This document shows positions 1 to 18,295 of a stretch of DNA of 44,540 bases, one piece after another (the stretch's first letter is position 1; each line of letters begins with the position of its first letter). The DNA is from Cercozoa sp. M6MM. Its lineage: Eukaryota; Endomyxa: Ascetosporea. The stretch lies in assembly GCA_040357565.1 (NCBI GenBank), contig JBDODJ010000087.1; one strand, given 5' to 3'. The notes beneath the pieces were generated by a model. The model was not told the origin of the DNA. It saw nothing but the letters and a program-made list of their open reading frames with translations, and did no database searches. Both the position numbers and the translations under genes were made by a program.

Positions 1-3000
1 GGACGGCCGCTCGAGCGACTGGGGCGGTGAACTGGTACTGCGCGCTGCGACCACCCTGCGCGCACACGGGGGGGGGGGGGGGGGGTTAAGGGGACAAGAG
101 AACGAGAAGGTAAAGCAAGTACTTCATACCTGCTTCTTGCGGAAACGGTTTTTCTGCGCCAGTGAGGCGTACAGGTCCTCCTCCACGACGACCTAGGAAT
201 AGAGGGCAAAGGGGTAAGGGGATAAAAAGGCTACATGAGGTACAACACATCGTACCTTCTTCTTGCCGAGTTTCGCATCAACTGCAGCTTGCTTGGTTTT
301 CGACGTGATCCATCGCGGTTGCTGCAGTCACACGGGCAGGAAGTTAAGGGGGTAGAGGTGAGAGTAAGATGATAGAGCAGCTACCCTCGAAAGACCGTCT
401 TCGGCGTAGAACCACTTCTTCAACTTGACCTGTCCGTCGTTGGCGCCGCCAAGTTTTCGACGCTGCCGTTTCGACAGCTTTCGCTTGACCGTCGTGCGCT
501 CCGTGTGCTCGTCCGCTACGAGGGCATGGGTGAAGGGGTAAAACGGCAGCCAAAACGACAGGAAAGCACAGGAGGGACAAGAGGGAAGGCAGGTGGGGAA
601 AGGGTTAATGACAAAACGCAGGCCAAAAAGACAGGGGAGCTACAAGCATTGCGACGCCGCTCGTGCAGCCAGCCGCCATGTCCAACGAACTCGAGCGAGT
701 CGAGCGACCGTCCGTGTCGCACGGCATCTCGAATCGCCATTGCGTGCGGCACGTCCCTCTTTTCCAGCAGCGAGATTGCAAGGCCTGCCCAAGGTAGGGG
801 GATAAAGGGGGGGGGGGGGTCATCAAAGTAACATAGCTGGTACCAGAGGCGCCGGGTCCCCTCGCAGTGCGACCGACGCGATGCACGTACTCGACAGCAT
901 CGTTTGGAAAGTCGAGATTAATCACTACGTCGATGTCGTCCACGTCGAGTCCTCGGCATGCCTGTGTGTAGGGGTAAACGGGGTTAAAGAGGAGGGGAGG
1001 GGTATAGGGGGAGAGGGGAGAGGCAAAGAGGGTATAAGGGGAGTATAGGGGAGAGGAGGTATAAGGGAGAGGGGAGAGGGAAAGAGGGGTGTAAGGGGAG
1101 GGGTATAGAAGAGAGGGGGTAAGGGGAGAGGATAAAAGTACAGCGTCAGTGGCCACGGCGATGCGCACCGAGTCCTCCTGGGAGGCGTCGCGATGCGCCG
1201 AAAAGAGCGCCCAGTTGGCGGCACGCATGGCACGCGGCAGCTCGCCGTGGAAGCACACGGCGTCGTAGCCTGTGGTATGGGAGGGGTAAGGGGGTAGGTA
1301 AGGGTAAGGGTAGATGAAAGAGGGAAGAAGATTGCACCAACACTCTCGACGTCGTACATCGCACTTCGCGCACTCGCCGTCGTGTTGCAGAAAATTAGAA
1401 TCTACCACGCAGGGAAGTAAAAAAAGGGGGGGGGGGTAGGACGGGTGGAAAGCAAGCCACACCTTTTTGTCGCCGAGTTCTTCAAGCGTTTCCAGCAGTC
1501 GCTCGCGCTTGTCTTGACCATCCATGCGCACGAAGCGTTGCACCACGCCTGCTCAAGCACGGGCAAGGGTAAGGGGTAGGGGGTAAAGGGTAACGGGGTA
1601 GAGGTCAAAAGGTAAGGGGTGGCACCAGAAGGAGGCAGCAGATGACCCTCGGACTTGATGACAGCGACAGCACCTGCGTCCGGCAGCTGTCGCTTCAGCA
1701 CGCGGAGGTTGGCCGGCGTCAGCGTGGCCGATAGCATCACTACCTGCGCCGGCTGCACCTGCGGGCGGGTAGGGGGAAGGAGGTAACGGAGTAAAAGGGC
1801 AAAAGAATAAAAGGGTAAAGGAGTAAGATAGGTAGAAGGGAGTTAGTAGAAAGCGGAGGTGAGAGGGGTAAATAGGGGGGGGGGGGGTAGAAGAGATAAA
1901 TAGTCAAAAGGGGTAAGAGTGAGGGTAAGAGGAGGAAAGAAGGAACAAACCTGCACAACATCGCCTGTGGCCGTGACACGCCGATCGAGGTAGCTGCCGT
2001 CGTCGTGCTGCCCGTTCATTCGGCGACGCAGGAGACCCGGCGCCACGCAGCGCGTCAGCGGCGACTGCAGCATCTCGCGCATCTCCTTGGCGAAGCTACG
2101 AAAGGGCAAAGAGGTAAAGGAAAGAGTAGGGGTAGGGAGGTAAAAGAGGGGCAAAGGGAAGAGTAGGGGTATGGGGTAAAAAGAGGGGCAAAGGGGGCAA
2201 ATGGGTAGAAGCAACACCTCTGATCGAACATAGTGTCAGCCTCGTCGATGACACAGTAAACCACGTCGGTCAGGTCGCACTCGTACTCGCGCATCCAGTG
2301 TCTCAGTCGACCCGGCTGTGCATAAAGTGAGTCCCTGTTAGATTTCGTTAAGGAGGCGTGTTAGGATGAGGAGTGGCTACAGTGGCTACGACAATGTCGA
2401 CACCGGCGCGCAGTCGGTCGCGTTGTTGGCGGCGTTTCTCGTCTGACGACAGCAGCACCATGGAGGACAGACGCGCGTTGTGGCACAGCTGCTTGACCAC
2501 GCGGTAGGTCTGCTGCGCCAGTTCGCGCGTCGGCGACAACACCAGTCCGCGCGGACGACCGCCGCGCAGTCGCACGCCGCGCAGCTCCTCGCGCTTTAGT
2601 CTCGTCAGCATCGGCAACTGGGTGGGTGCAACAAGGTAAGGGGCACAAGGTAAGGGGCAACAAGGTAGGCGCAACGGGGTGCAAGGGATAAAACATGGTA
2701 ACAGGGGAACGAGGGACAAGGAGTAAGAGGGGGGGAGGGGGTTACCACAGCAGCCAGAGTCTTGCCCTGACCAGTTTGTTCGCACAAGATGGCGTTGGCA
2801 CCGCCACGAATCAGACGCGGCAACGAGGCACTTTGGATGGGCGTAGGTGACAAGATATCCATGTCCAAAGCGAGGCTCTGACACAGCGGTGCTGGGACAC
2901 CAAGCTTACCTGCAAGGGGGGTGTAATGTGAAACAAACATTGACACCAAAAACAGCGTACGGAACGAGCGCATTGCAGCGGCGACTTTGACTTCGTTTTC

Positions 3001-3550
3001 GCGTGTTTTCTTCAGTTCTTCAATTTTCTCTGTCTTTAAGTCTGCGAGGGCAGAGGTACAGGGCGAAGGAAACAAAAGGGAAGGCTTAATTAAATGTAAT
3101 GTACCTTCAAACTGCGAGACGCGTTGTTGCGAGTCACCGTGGTCCAGCAGCAAGCCGTCGTGATTGTGTTCCTCGGCAACATCACTGGCACTCACCTAGA
3201 CAGACAACAAAAACATATGCATAGGTAACTCGAGAAAAAGAAGGTCAGGAAGGGATGGGATGGGACAGGGACACTACATCCACGAGATCCGGCGTCCGCA
3301 CATCGCTGTCACCGTCGTCCAAGTCAATCGCCGGGTCGACGCCTTCGCCACGTTCCTCCGCGGTCTCTTTGTGCCCTTCCACAATATCATCCACCAGAGA
3401 GACTGTCGGCATATCAACGACGCCACTGACACTGTCATCGGCACCGTCGTTGGTATCCGCGCGGCTGTTCGACGCGAACAGTCGAACTGTTCTGAGGCGC
3501 GATTGCGCCAAAGTCGATTGCGCAATTCTACGCAACGCGACTGTGTGCAT
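1..3550 (-). CDS. DEAD-box ATP-dependent RNA helicase, probably organellar; C-terminal end beyond window
   Basis: An ATP-driven RNA-remodelling enzyme of superfamily 2. Read on the minus strand, the exons spell the full helicase core in order: Q motif [11 protein letters not shown] with an upstream Phe, motif I QTGQGKT, Ia SPTRELAQQ, Ib [59 protein letters not shown]. Several motifs (Ib, V) are rebuilt only when introns are removed, which supports the joins. The first true ATG is at 3548-3550. The N-terminus [20 protein letters not shown] followed by RLFAS is Arg-rich, without acids, and looks like a mitochondrial targeting peptide. After the core comes a Lys/Arg-rich tail ([14 protein letters not shown], then KLGKKK), typical of RNA-binding extensions. 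The last visible exon is still open at base 1, so the gene is partial. About 16 introns are visible, many C-rich on the sense strand. The subfamily (MSS116, DDX28 or other) cannot be fixed; an RNA role in organelle ribosome assembly or splicing is inference. Confidence 0.92.
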
Positions 3551-3735
3551 GGGCAATAGATCTCAGTAATCGGCACACCTACAGTGCACACGTGCGCGCT
3601 AGGCTGAGCTAGCATTTTTCTTTATCTTTTTACAGCCCAAAGTTCTCTTGGTGTTTACAACTGCTACAACTGTGCCTAAGATCGTTTATATTACGTTTTG
3701 ACTTTGTTAGAGCAGCTGAATGCACCGTTGATGCA
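3551..3735. promoter_or_regulatory. Short shared 5' region of a head-to-head gene pair
   Basis: Only 185 bases separate the start codons of the helicase (minus) and the exonuclease (plus), so this stretch must hold both 5' leaders and probably a bidirectional promoter. It is richer in A/T than the flanking exons, with a T-rich run near 3615-3635. I see no clear TATA box. The assignment rests on gene arrangement alone. Confidence 0.4.
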
Positions 3736-6257
<2,522 letters not shown>

Positions 6258-6293
6258 CACTTGGCTTTGCCTCGCTCTGTGTGTGTGTGTGTA

Positions 6294-6373
<80 letters not shown>

Positions 6374-6811
6374 ACCTCTGGGTGTGTAACTGCCTGTGTA
6401 TCTGCGGATGTGTTTTTTAAAGATACACCATCGGCGGCAGCTCACGCGGAAACGGCTTTCGTTCCAAGCTTGCTTCGGAATGAGGCGAAGTGACTGGACG
6501 TTAAACCACCCGCTGCCGTCATATGTGAACCGTATCCGAAGTTTGCGATTGAAGCTGGAAATTTAATTATTACCCCAGAACAAAGGGTTTGTATTTTTGA
6601 GCATTGTTTGATTGATCAACGCAAGCATTATTGTGCGTTTAGGTAGTGGTTTAAATGTTCTTGAGAATCAAATCAAATCAGAACCGAACAAAATTCCGCC
6701 CCCACGCTAGACTACTGTGTGTCGACTATAAGTCATACTAGTACCGGCACATACGACGCCGCGATCGGATATTACGCGTCGCCCAACTGCCAGTAAAATA
6801 AACCGTGAGGC
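6258..6811. other. Intergenic region between two convergent genes
   Basis: This 554-base stretch holds the 3' ends of the exonuclease (plus) and the actin nucleation promoter (minus). It contains a GT microsatellite at 6278-6373. From about 6530 it is AT-richer, with AATAAA-like strings near 6797, antisense to the left-pointing gene. I see no coding exon or RNA gene. Confidence 0.6.
6278..6373. repeat. (GT)n microsatellite
   Basis: About 96 bases of GT with a few interruptions (ATGC, ACAC). It starts 20 bases after the exonuclease stop codon, so it probably lies in the 3' untranslated region. Confidence 0.95.
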
Positions 6812-8233
6812 TCAGTCCCACTCCTCGTCGGCGTCGTGCTCACTCGCAGTGCTGCAAAGAAAGGCGGTGTCAGAGACAAGACAAGATTGGCAGGGTAAGG
6901 CTAGAAACCTATCCTTGCGCAGTTTCTGCGGTGTGCGCGTCTTTTCGAACTTTTGTCGCAGTGCCACGGCCAGCGGCTGCCCACCCAACGAGTCAAGATA
7001 GGGGATGGTAAGCACAGGGTGGATGGGGGTGACTACGTCCATGTCGAGGTGTCTATCCTTTCTCATCATTGGCGTGCCTCCAGGAGATCGCGACTGCTCG
7101 GTGTTCCGCAGGTGCATCCTGGGGAGGGAGTTAGGGAGGGGGGAAACAAGATGAGTAGGTCTACCGCTTGACCGAATGAATCTGCTCGAGCAAACTGCCG
7201 CCTTGTGCGGCCACACTGGGGGGGGGGGGTAAGCATAGGGTGGGGGAGGGGTAAAGCACTGCTGCATACGTACTAAGTCGTCTTTGGCGACCTTTAATAA
7301 CACTGTGGGAACTTATAAAATGGGGGCAAGGGTAAAAGGGTAAAGGGGGAACTACATGGCAGCACTGGCCTCTTCATCACTCGTCATGGTCGCGCCTGCC
7401 TCGCCTTCCTACCAACGGGGGGGGGGGGGGGGGGGTAGAGGAATAAAATGGGTACAACAAACAGCTACAACAAACAGCTACATCAACAGTGGCGTCTTTC
7501 TTGTCATTGGTGCGATCCACACTGCGCAAACGACGCCGGCCTGAGCCGCCTGGGGGGGGGGTATGGGTAAGGGATGAGGGGTGAGGGGTGAGAGTGAGAG
7601 CTGAGATGTGAGAGGTAGGGGTCAGCAAAGTGGTGATACTTCTAATAGCAGCCATGAGGTCCATTTTCGGCTCTTCGGCTGGTTCTTCTTGTCTGCGGGA
7701 GGGGGTAAGAGAGCAAAGGGGATGGATACAGACACGTACGGCAGTGGAGGCACTGGCGCAGCAGCGGGCGCAGCAGTAGCTGGCACAGCAGGGGCAGCAG
7801 CAGGCACAGCGGCAGTGGCCTCGCCATTGAGCAGCGTCGGACCGACCGGGCGAATCGGCAGACCCTGCAGCGCCGACATAGTCTGAGCCAGCGACGACAA
7901 CTGCGACTTCAACTCGCGCTGCTTGTCCTCCTGTCGGCGCCGTTCCTGCAACGGGGGGGAGGGGATAAAAAGGCAGGGGATAAGAAAGGCGGGGGGGGGG
8001 GGTAACGCTACCTCGTCGATTTCGTCGCGCTCGCTGGCCGACAGCACCGACGTGTCCACAATGCCAGCTGGGAGGGGGGGGGGTAAAATGGGCAGAGGTA
8101 TACAGGCAAAGACAAAAGCAAAAGGGAGCGGAGGGGGGGTAAAACACTACCAGCAACGTCGGCGGCATCGAGACGCCGCGTCTGCCGCTTTTTGTTCTGA
8201 CGCCGCGCCTGCTGTCGCGCACGACGGTTTCTG

Positions 8234-8267
<34 letters not shown>

Positions 8268-8676
8268 ACATACACATACCGATCGATCAAACCGTCCACT
8301 CGTGAAAGATCAACGGTACTGCATGCGCTGGCGTCGCTTCTGTCGCTCGGCTTCGAGTCGCTGCGCCTGCCACTTGGCCAGCATGTCGCTCCACATGAGC
8401 TCGACTCGCGACTACCGGACAGGGGCAGGGGGTTAAGGGATAACAAGGTGTGTGTAGGTGGTACCACGACGGTCAGTGGCAGCGAGCCTCTCTGCGCGAT
8501 CACATCTTGCGCCGCCTTTGCCTGTACGCGGACACCAGCAGTGTACAACACTTATTGCAATACCCTGACTGACAGGACAATACCCTGGCCTGTATCGCCT
8601 TCACGATGCGTTCAGTACGCTCATCGGCATTGCGCTGCCATTGCGCCGCATACAAGTACACGGGCGCCCCCGGCAT
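6812..8676 (-). CDS. WASP-superfamily actin nucleation-promoting factor (two WH2, central and acidic motifs)
   Basis: It probably activates the Arp2/3 complex to start branched actin filaments. The C-terminus shows a VCA module. WH2-1 is DLMAAIRSGSGRRRLRSVD. WH2-2 is SLLEQIHSVKRMHLRN. A central amphipathic helix reads PLAVALRQKFEK. The acidic end is SEHDADEEWD followed by TGA, with the Trp two residues from the end that is the hallmark of Arp2/3 binding. Before this are a short Ala/Pro linker ending PVPPLPQEEP and a very basic helical segment (QRLEAERQKRRQRMQ, RRQNKKRQTRR). No WH1, GTPase-binding or WAVE/WASH homology domain is visible. The start used is ATG 8674-8676 (MPGAPVYLYAAQW); an acceptor-like TTTTGTGCAG lies just upstream, so a further 5' exon is possible. 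There are about 11 introns, many C-rich. The acidic tail resembles WHAMM/JMY most, but the subfamily is uncertain. Confidence 0.75.
8234..8277. repeat. (CA)n microsatellite in intron
   Basis: A run of CA with two CATA interruptions in an intron of the minus-strand actin nucleation promoter. In the transcript it reads as GT repeats directly before the CAG acceptor. Confidence 0.93.
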
Positions 8677-9075
8677 CGGTCCCACTGCACAAAAGTCGCA
8701 ACCCTCTACGCTGCTGGGAAACGCTCATGTTTCGGAAATATCATCTCTCATTCGTGACCCACGAGAGCAATACACTACCTAGCACACACGCAGCCGAGTC
8801 TTAGATGCTACACCTGCACCTCTCTGTGGACTGCACAACAGGTTCTGGCTCTGCGTTTAATTTTTTGGGACCTGTCCGTCCAAACTACAGTACAAACCCG
8901 GCTGCCGGGCCCTTTAAAGAATCAGATAGGCGACTCGGCCTCATCCCGGCTGCGTAGACGTGTGCGAACAGTTTCTTGTGACGGTGGACTTCGCGTTCCG
9001 CGGGTAGAATGTTGGCGCTGTTTTTGGAACCAACTAATAGGCTTGGTCTGTTTTTCTGGTGCAGGGAAGAAAACG
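8677..9075. promoter_or_regulatory. Shared 5' region between divergent actin-promoter and SMC5 genes
   Basis: These 399 bases separate two start codons facing away from each other. The part near 8850-8880 is AT-richer (TTTAATTTTTTGG). An open frame runs into the SMC5 ATG from upstream but lacks its own ATG. No known regulatory motif was recognised; the promoter role follows from arrangement only. Confidence 0.4.
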
Positions 9076-15853
<6,778 letters not shown>

Positions 15854-16182
15854 ACTCGACAACGACGTCGGCTCAAGTTTCCTTAAGTTGCACAGACTGG
15901 ACATTAGCCCACTGCTTGGCGACCTACGCTATTGTACTATCTTACTTTACCGTCTGTACTCGACTAGCATGTCATGTGCGGTGGCCCAACGCAATCGAAT
16001 CAATGTGACGAATCTGATTTAAATTCACGTCAGTTTCAGTTAGTTTACGTTACTTATACTCGACTGAGATATAGACACGACATGACGATGCGAGCGGAGC
16101 TTTGACCAGTATCCATTCGCATTCAAAGTTTCCGTCTGGCGAAATGGCGCTGCGCGACGGCAATAGTGGTCGATAGAGATTT
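15854..16182. other. Intergenic, convergent 3' regions
   Basis: This stretch lies between the SMC5 stop (plus) and the stop of the small Ser-rich gene (minus). It has mixed composition with TTAGTTTACG-type strings near 16035-16055. No exon, RNA gene or repeat was recognised. Confidence 0.55.
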
Positions 16183-16696
16183 CTAGTCCTGGCGAAAGTC
16201 ACCCAACCCAAAAAGCGAGCTGGATGATCCTGAGTTCGAGGCAGACTCAGTTGAAGATTCGACTGTACCCAGTCCGAACAGCGACACTGACTGAGACAGT
16301 GACGTCACTGAAGTGTCAGTCGATTCGGTGCCGGAAGTCGGCAATGAGATCGATTTAGAGGTGTCTGCGGTTGCTGTGGGAGAGGATGAGGGGATCGAAG
16401 TCGCCAGATTCGCCGGAGGAGATACTGCGGATTTCAAGTTGGCAGGGGCAGCAGGACTATGAGCTTTTGCAGGCTGTGAACTGACTGGAGAAAGACTTGA
16501 CGACCCGGACCCCGAAACTGACGGTGCAAGCGTGAGGTTGCTCGCGCTGACGCTACACTCCTCCAGAAAGCGAAAGATCTACAATACAGAAACTTCATGT
16601 GCCTGGTATCAAGTTTAAACTGCAAAAGTTCACATCGAAAGGGGCAACGTCTTCCTTCGCGCAGACGTTTGGCTCGCTACGCACTTGGTTGGTCAT
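16183..16696 (-). CDS. Small Ser/Thr-rich protein with two LFGLG repeats, function unknown
   Basis: Two exons are proposed. Exon 1 starts at ATG 16694-16696 (MTNQVRSEPNVCAKEDVAPF). A GTGAAC donor and a TATTGTAG acceptor join it in phase 0 to IFRFLEECSVSASNLTLAPS. The rest is low-complexity Ser, Thr, Ala and Pro, so mostly disordered. Near the end SVSLFGLGTVESS and SSSLFGLGDFRQD form an imperfect direct repeat with a shared LFGLG core, then TGA. LFGLG could be a short binding motif; it is not a classical nucleoporin FG array. The 3' exon is the better-supported part; exon 1 depends on a non-GTA donor. I do not recognise the family, and the gene could be spurious. Confidence 0.4.
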
Positions 16697-17295
16697 TTCA
16701 GGTTTGCGTTCGAGATCGCTACCACCTGCTGCATTAGTATTGGCATTTCGGTTTGTTATGTTTAGCGAGGAAAAACGAAGAAACAGAAACCGCTGATACA
16801 GGCAACCCTTAGGTTGTCTTTCCCGTGCTTTATACTCTCGACAAGGCTGGAGTCATAAGGTTCGCGATGTTGATAGGCTTCGATATCAGGATAATTTTTT
16901 ACTTCACTAAAAGCTATGCTACCCAGCAAAGCGGAAAAACGAAAAGGGCACAGCGGCGCTCGGACTAAAATTGAACCAGATGTGATAGTAAGCGAGTCGA
17001 AGCGGCAGGACAGTCAAGACCGTTGATTGGTGTCGCATCCAAAGTTGATTGGGCTATGCACGCGCGGACCGGAAGTAAAAAAGGTGACCCAAATTTCTGT
17101 CTGGGGCGTTTGTATTCAAACTGAGGTGAACTAACTAAACTTGGTGCTGAAGCTTCGGCTTTTTGGTAAATGGTCCGAATCCCAGTATCTGAACTGGCAA
17201 CGAAAAGTGAGCACTACATTTTACTGTAGCTTTCGCTTCGGGCGCTTCAGCGCATGCCAACTTTGGAGCCTAGATGTCAGAAGCACTGTGAGCGG
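16697..17295. other. Intergenic region between divergent genes
   Basis: About 600 bases between the starts of the Ser-rich gene (minus) and the cupin gene (plus). Several short frames exist but none has coding character or splice logic. No RNA gene or repeat is evident; promoters of both neighbours are presumed to lie here. Confidence 0.5.
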
Positions 17296-17679
17296 ATGCG
17301 TTTTCTGCTTAGCTGTGTTATGATTTCTTGCGTCTGTACATCCACGTTTGTTGCCGCCACGCGCGTCGTATCTAGTGAGCAGCTTTTTGATGTCGTGCCA
17401 CCTGGTGCTTTTGGAGCTGACAGGTACTCTCCAGTCCTTTATACCCCGGGCCGCTTTGTTCTCACAGTTGATATTATTTACAAAAGTGTGTTTGGGCAGC
17501 GCACAGCACGTGTTGACGTATAACAGCGACACTGATATGCGAGTCGAAACTCTGCAGGAAGGCTTTGACTTTCACTGGCACTCACATCCAAACAGTGACG
17601 AAGTCTTCTTTGTGATGTCGCCCGACCTGCCTTCGCGTGTTCCACTCTTAGAAGTACTCGTGTTGCCGCATGTACAGTG

Positions 17680-17717
<38 letters not shown>

Positions 17718-18111
17718 NNNNNNNNNNGTGTGTGTGTGTGTGTGTGCGTGTGTGTGTGTGTGTGTTTGTGTGTGCAAAGAGTTTTGATAGGTCCCAGTCG
17801 ACAGTGACAAATGCAGTGATGCTACATCACACCCGTAGGTTTTGTACATTATTGTAACTTAAACGAAATCTCCAGATAATTCTGAAGCAGGTCAGCCGAC
17901 GTGGAAGTGCACAGTCTATATGCAGGAGATTTCATCAAGGTAAGTGGCTGAGGAAGCAAGTACCCAGTGTCTAAAGTGTGATTTTTTGCTGTAGGTGCCT
18001 GCTGGGTATTGCCACAAAGCAATGAGTCGGCCTGGTGCAAAGGTTCTCATCATGATTACGAGCTACTCTAGTCCTGCAGACCACGATTTTAATCACTTCT
18101 TTCGACAATGA
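17296..18111 (+). CDS. Cupin-fold protein with predicted signal peptide
   Basis: The first cupin motif is clear: FHWHSHPNSDEVFFV, with the metal-binding HxH and Glu. The second is spread over two exons: LYAGDFIK and VPAGYCHKAMSRPGAKVL, with its Gly-Asp and His. Cupins are small metal-binding beta-barrels serving as dioxygenases, isomerases or sugar-binding proteins; the substrate cannot be told. The N-terminus starting MRFLLSCVMISCVC is hydrophobic and looks like a signal peptide. The start chosen is ATG 17296, with an in-frame alternative at 17320. The mature part begins SSEQLFDVVPPGAFGADS. The exon between the two motifs (VPVDSDKCSDATSHP) adds an unusual linker; its joins keep phase but are less certain. 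One intron contains a GT repeat and a 10-N gap. TGA is at 18109-18111. The nearest relatives may be bacterial single-domain cupins. Confidence 0.72.
17682..17774. repeat. (GT)n microsatellite with assembly gap, cupin intron
   Basis: GT repeats with a few GC and TT interruptions surround ten N at 17718-17727. The whole lies in an intron of the cupin gene. Confidence 0.96.
17718..17727. other. Assembly gap (10 N)
   Basis: A second gap of exactly ten N, again inside a GT repeat. Confidence 0.99.
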
Positions 18112-18295
18112 ATATAGATACTACGCCAAGAGTTTTTGTCTTTGCTTTGGCAGTTACAACACACACGTTAAACAACTGTGCACACAATGATGCATCTAAT
18201 TTAGGGAGTTTGTGTGGACACAAAAAAAAAACTACAAACAATGCTGATCGCCAGAACACATGTCGTTTTTAGCCTTGCAGAAGAGCTAATACGGC

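Noticed and set aside
750-2650. Telomere or subtelomere, suggested by many GGGGTAA-like strings
   Set aside because: The strings are irregular, lie only within helicase introns and are interrupted by conserved exons.
7000-7300. Alternative reading MWPHKAAVCSSRF before the second WH2 motif
   Set aside because: That frame leads into a stop in the next exon; the SLLEQIHSVKR frame continues cleanly to the DEEWD end.
16800-17200. Possible tRNA or small RNA gene near GGTTCGCGATG
   Set aside because: No cloverleaf pairing or second promoter box could be matched around the string.
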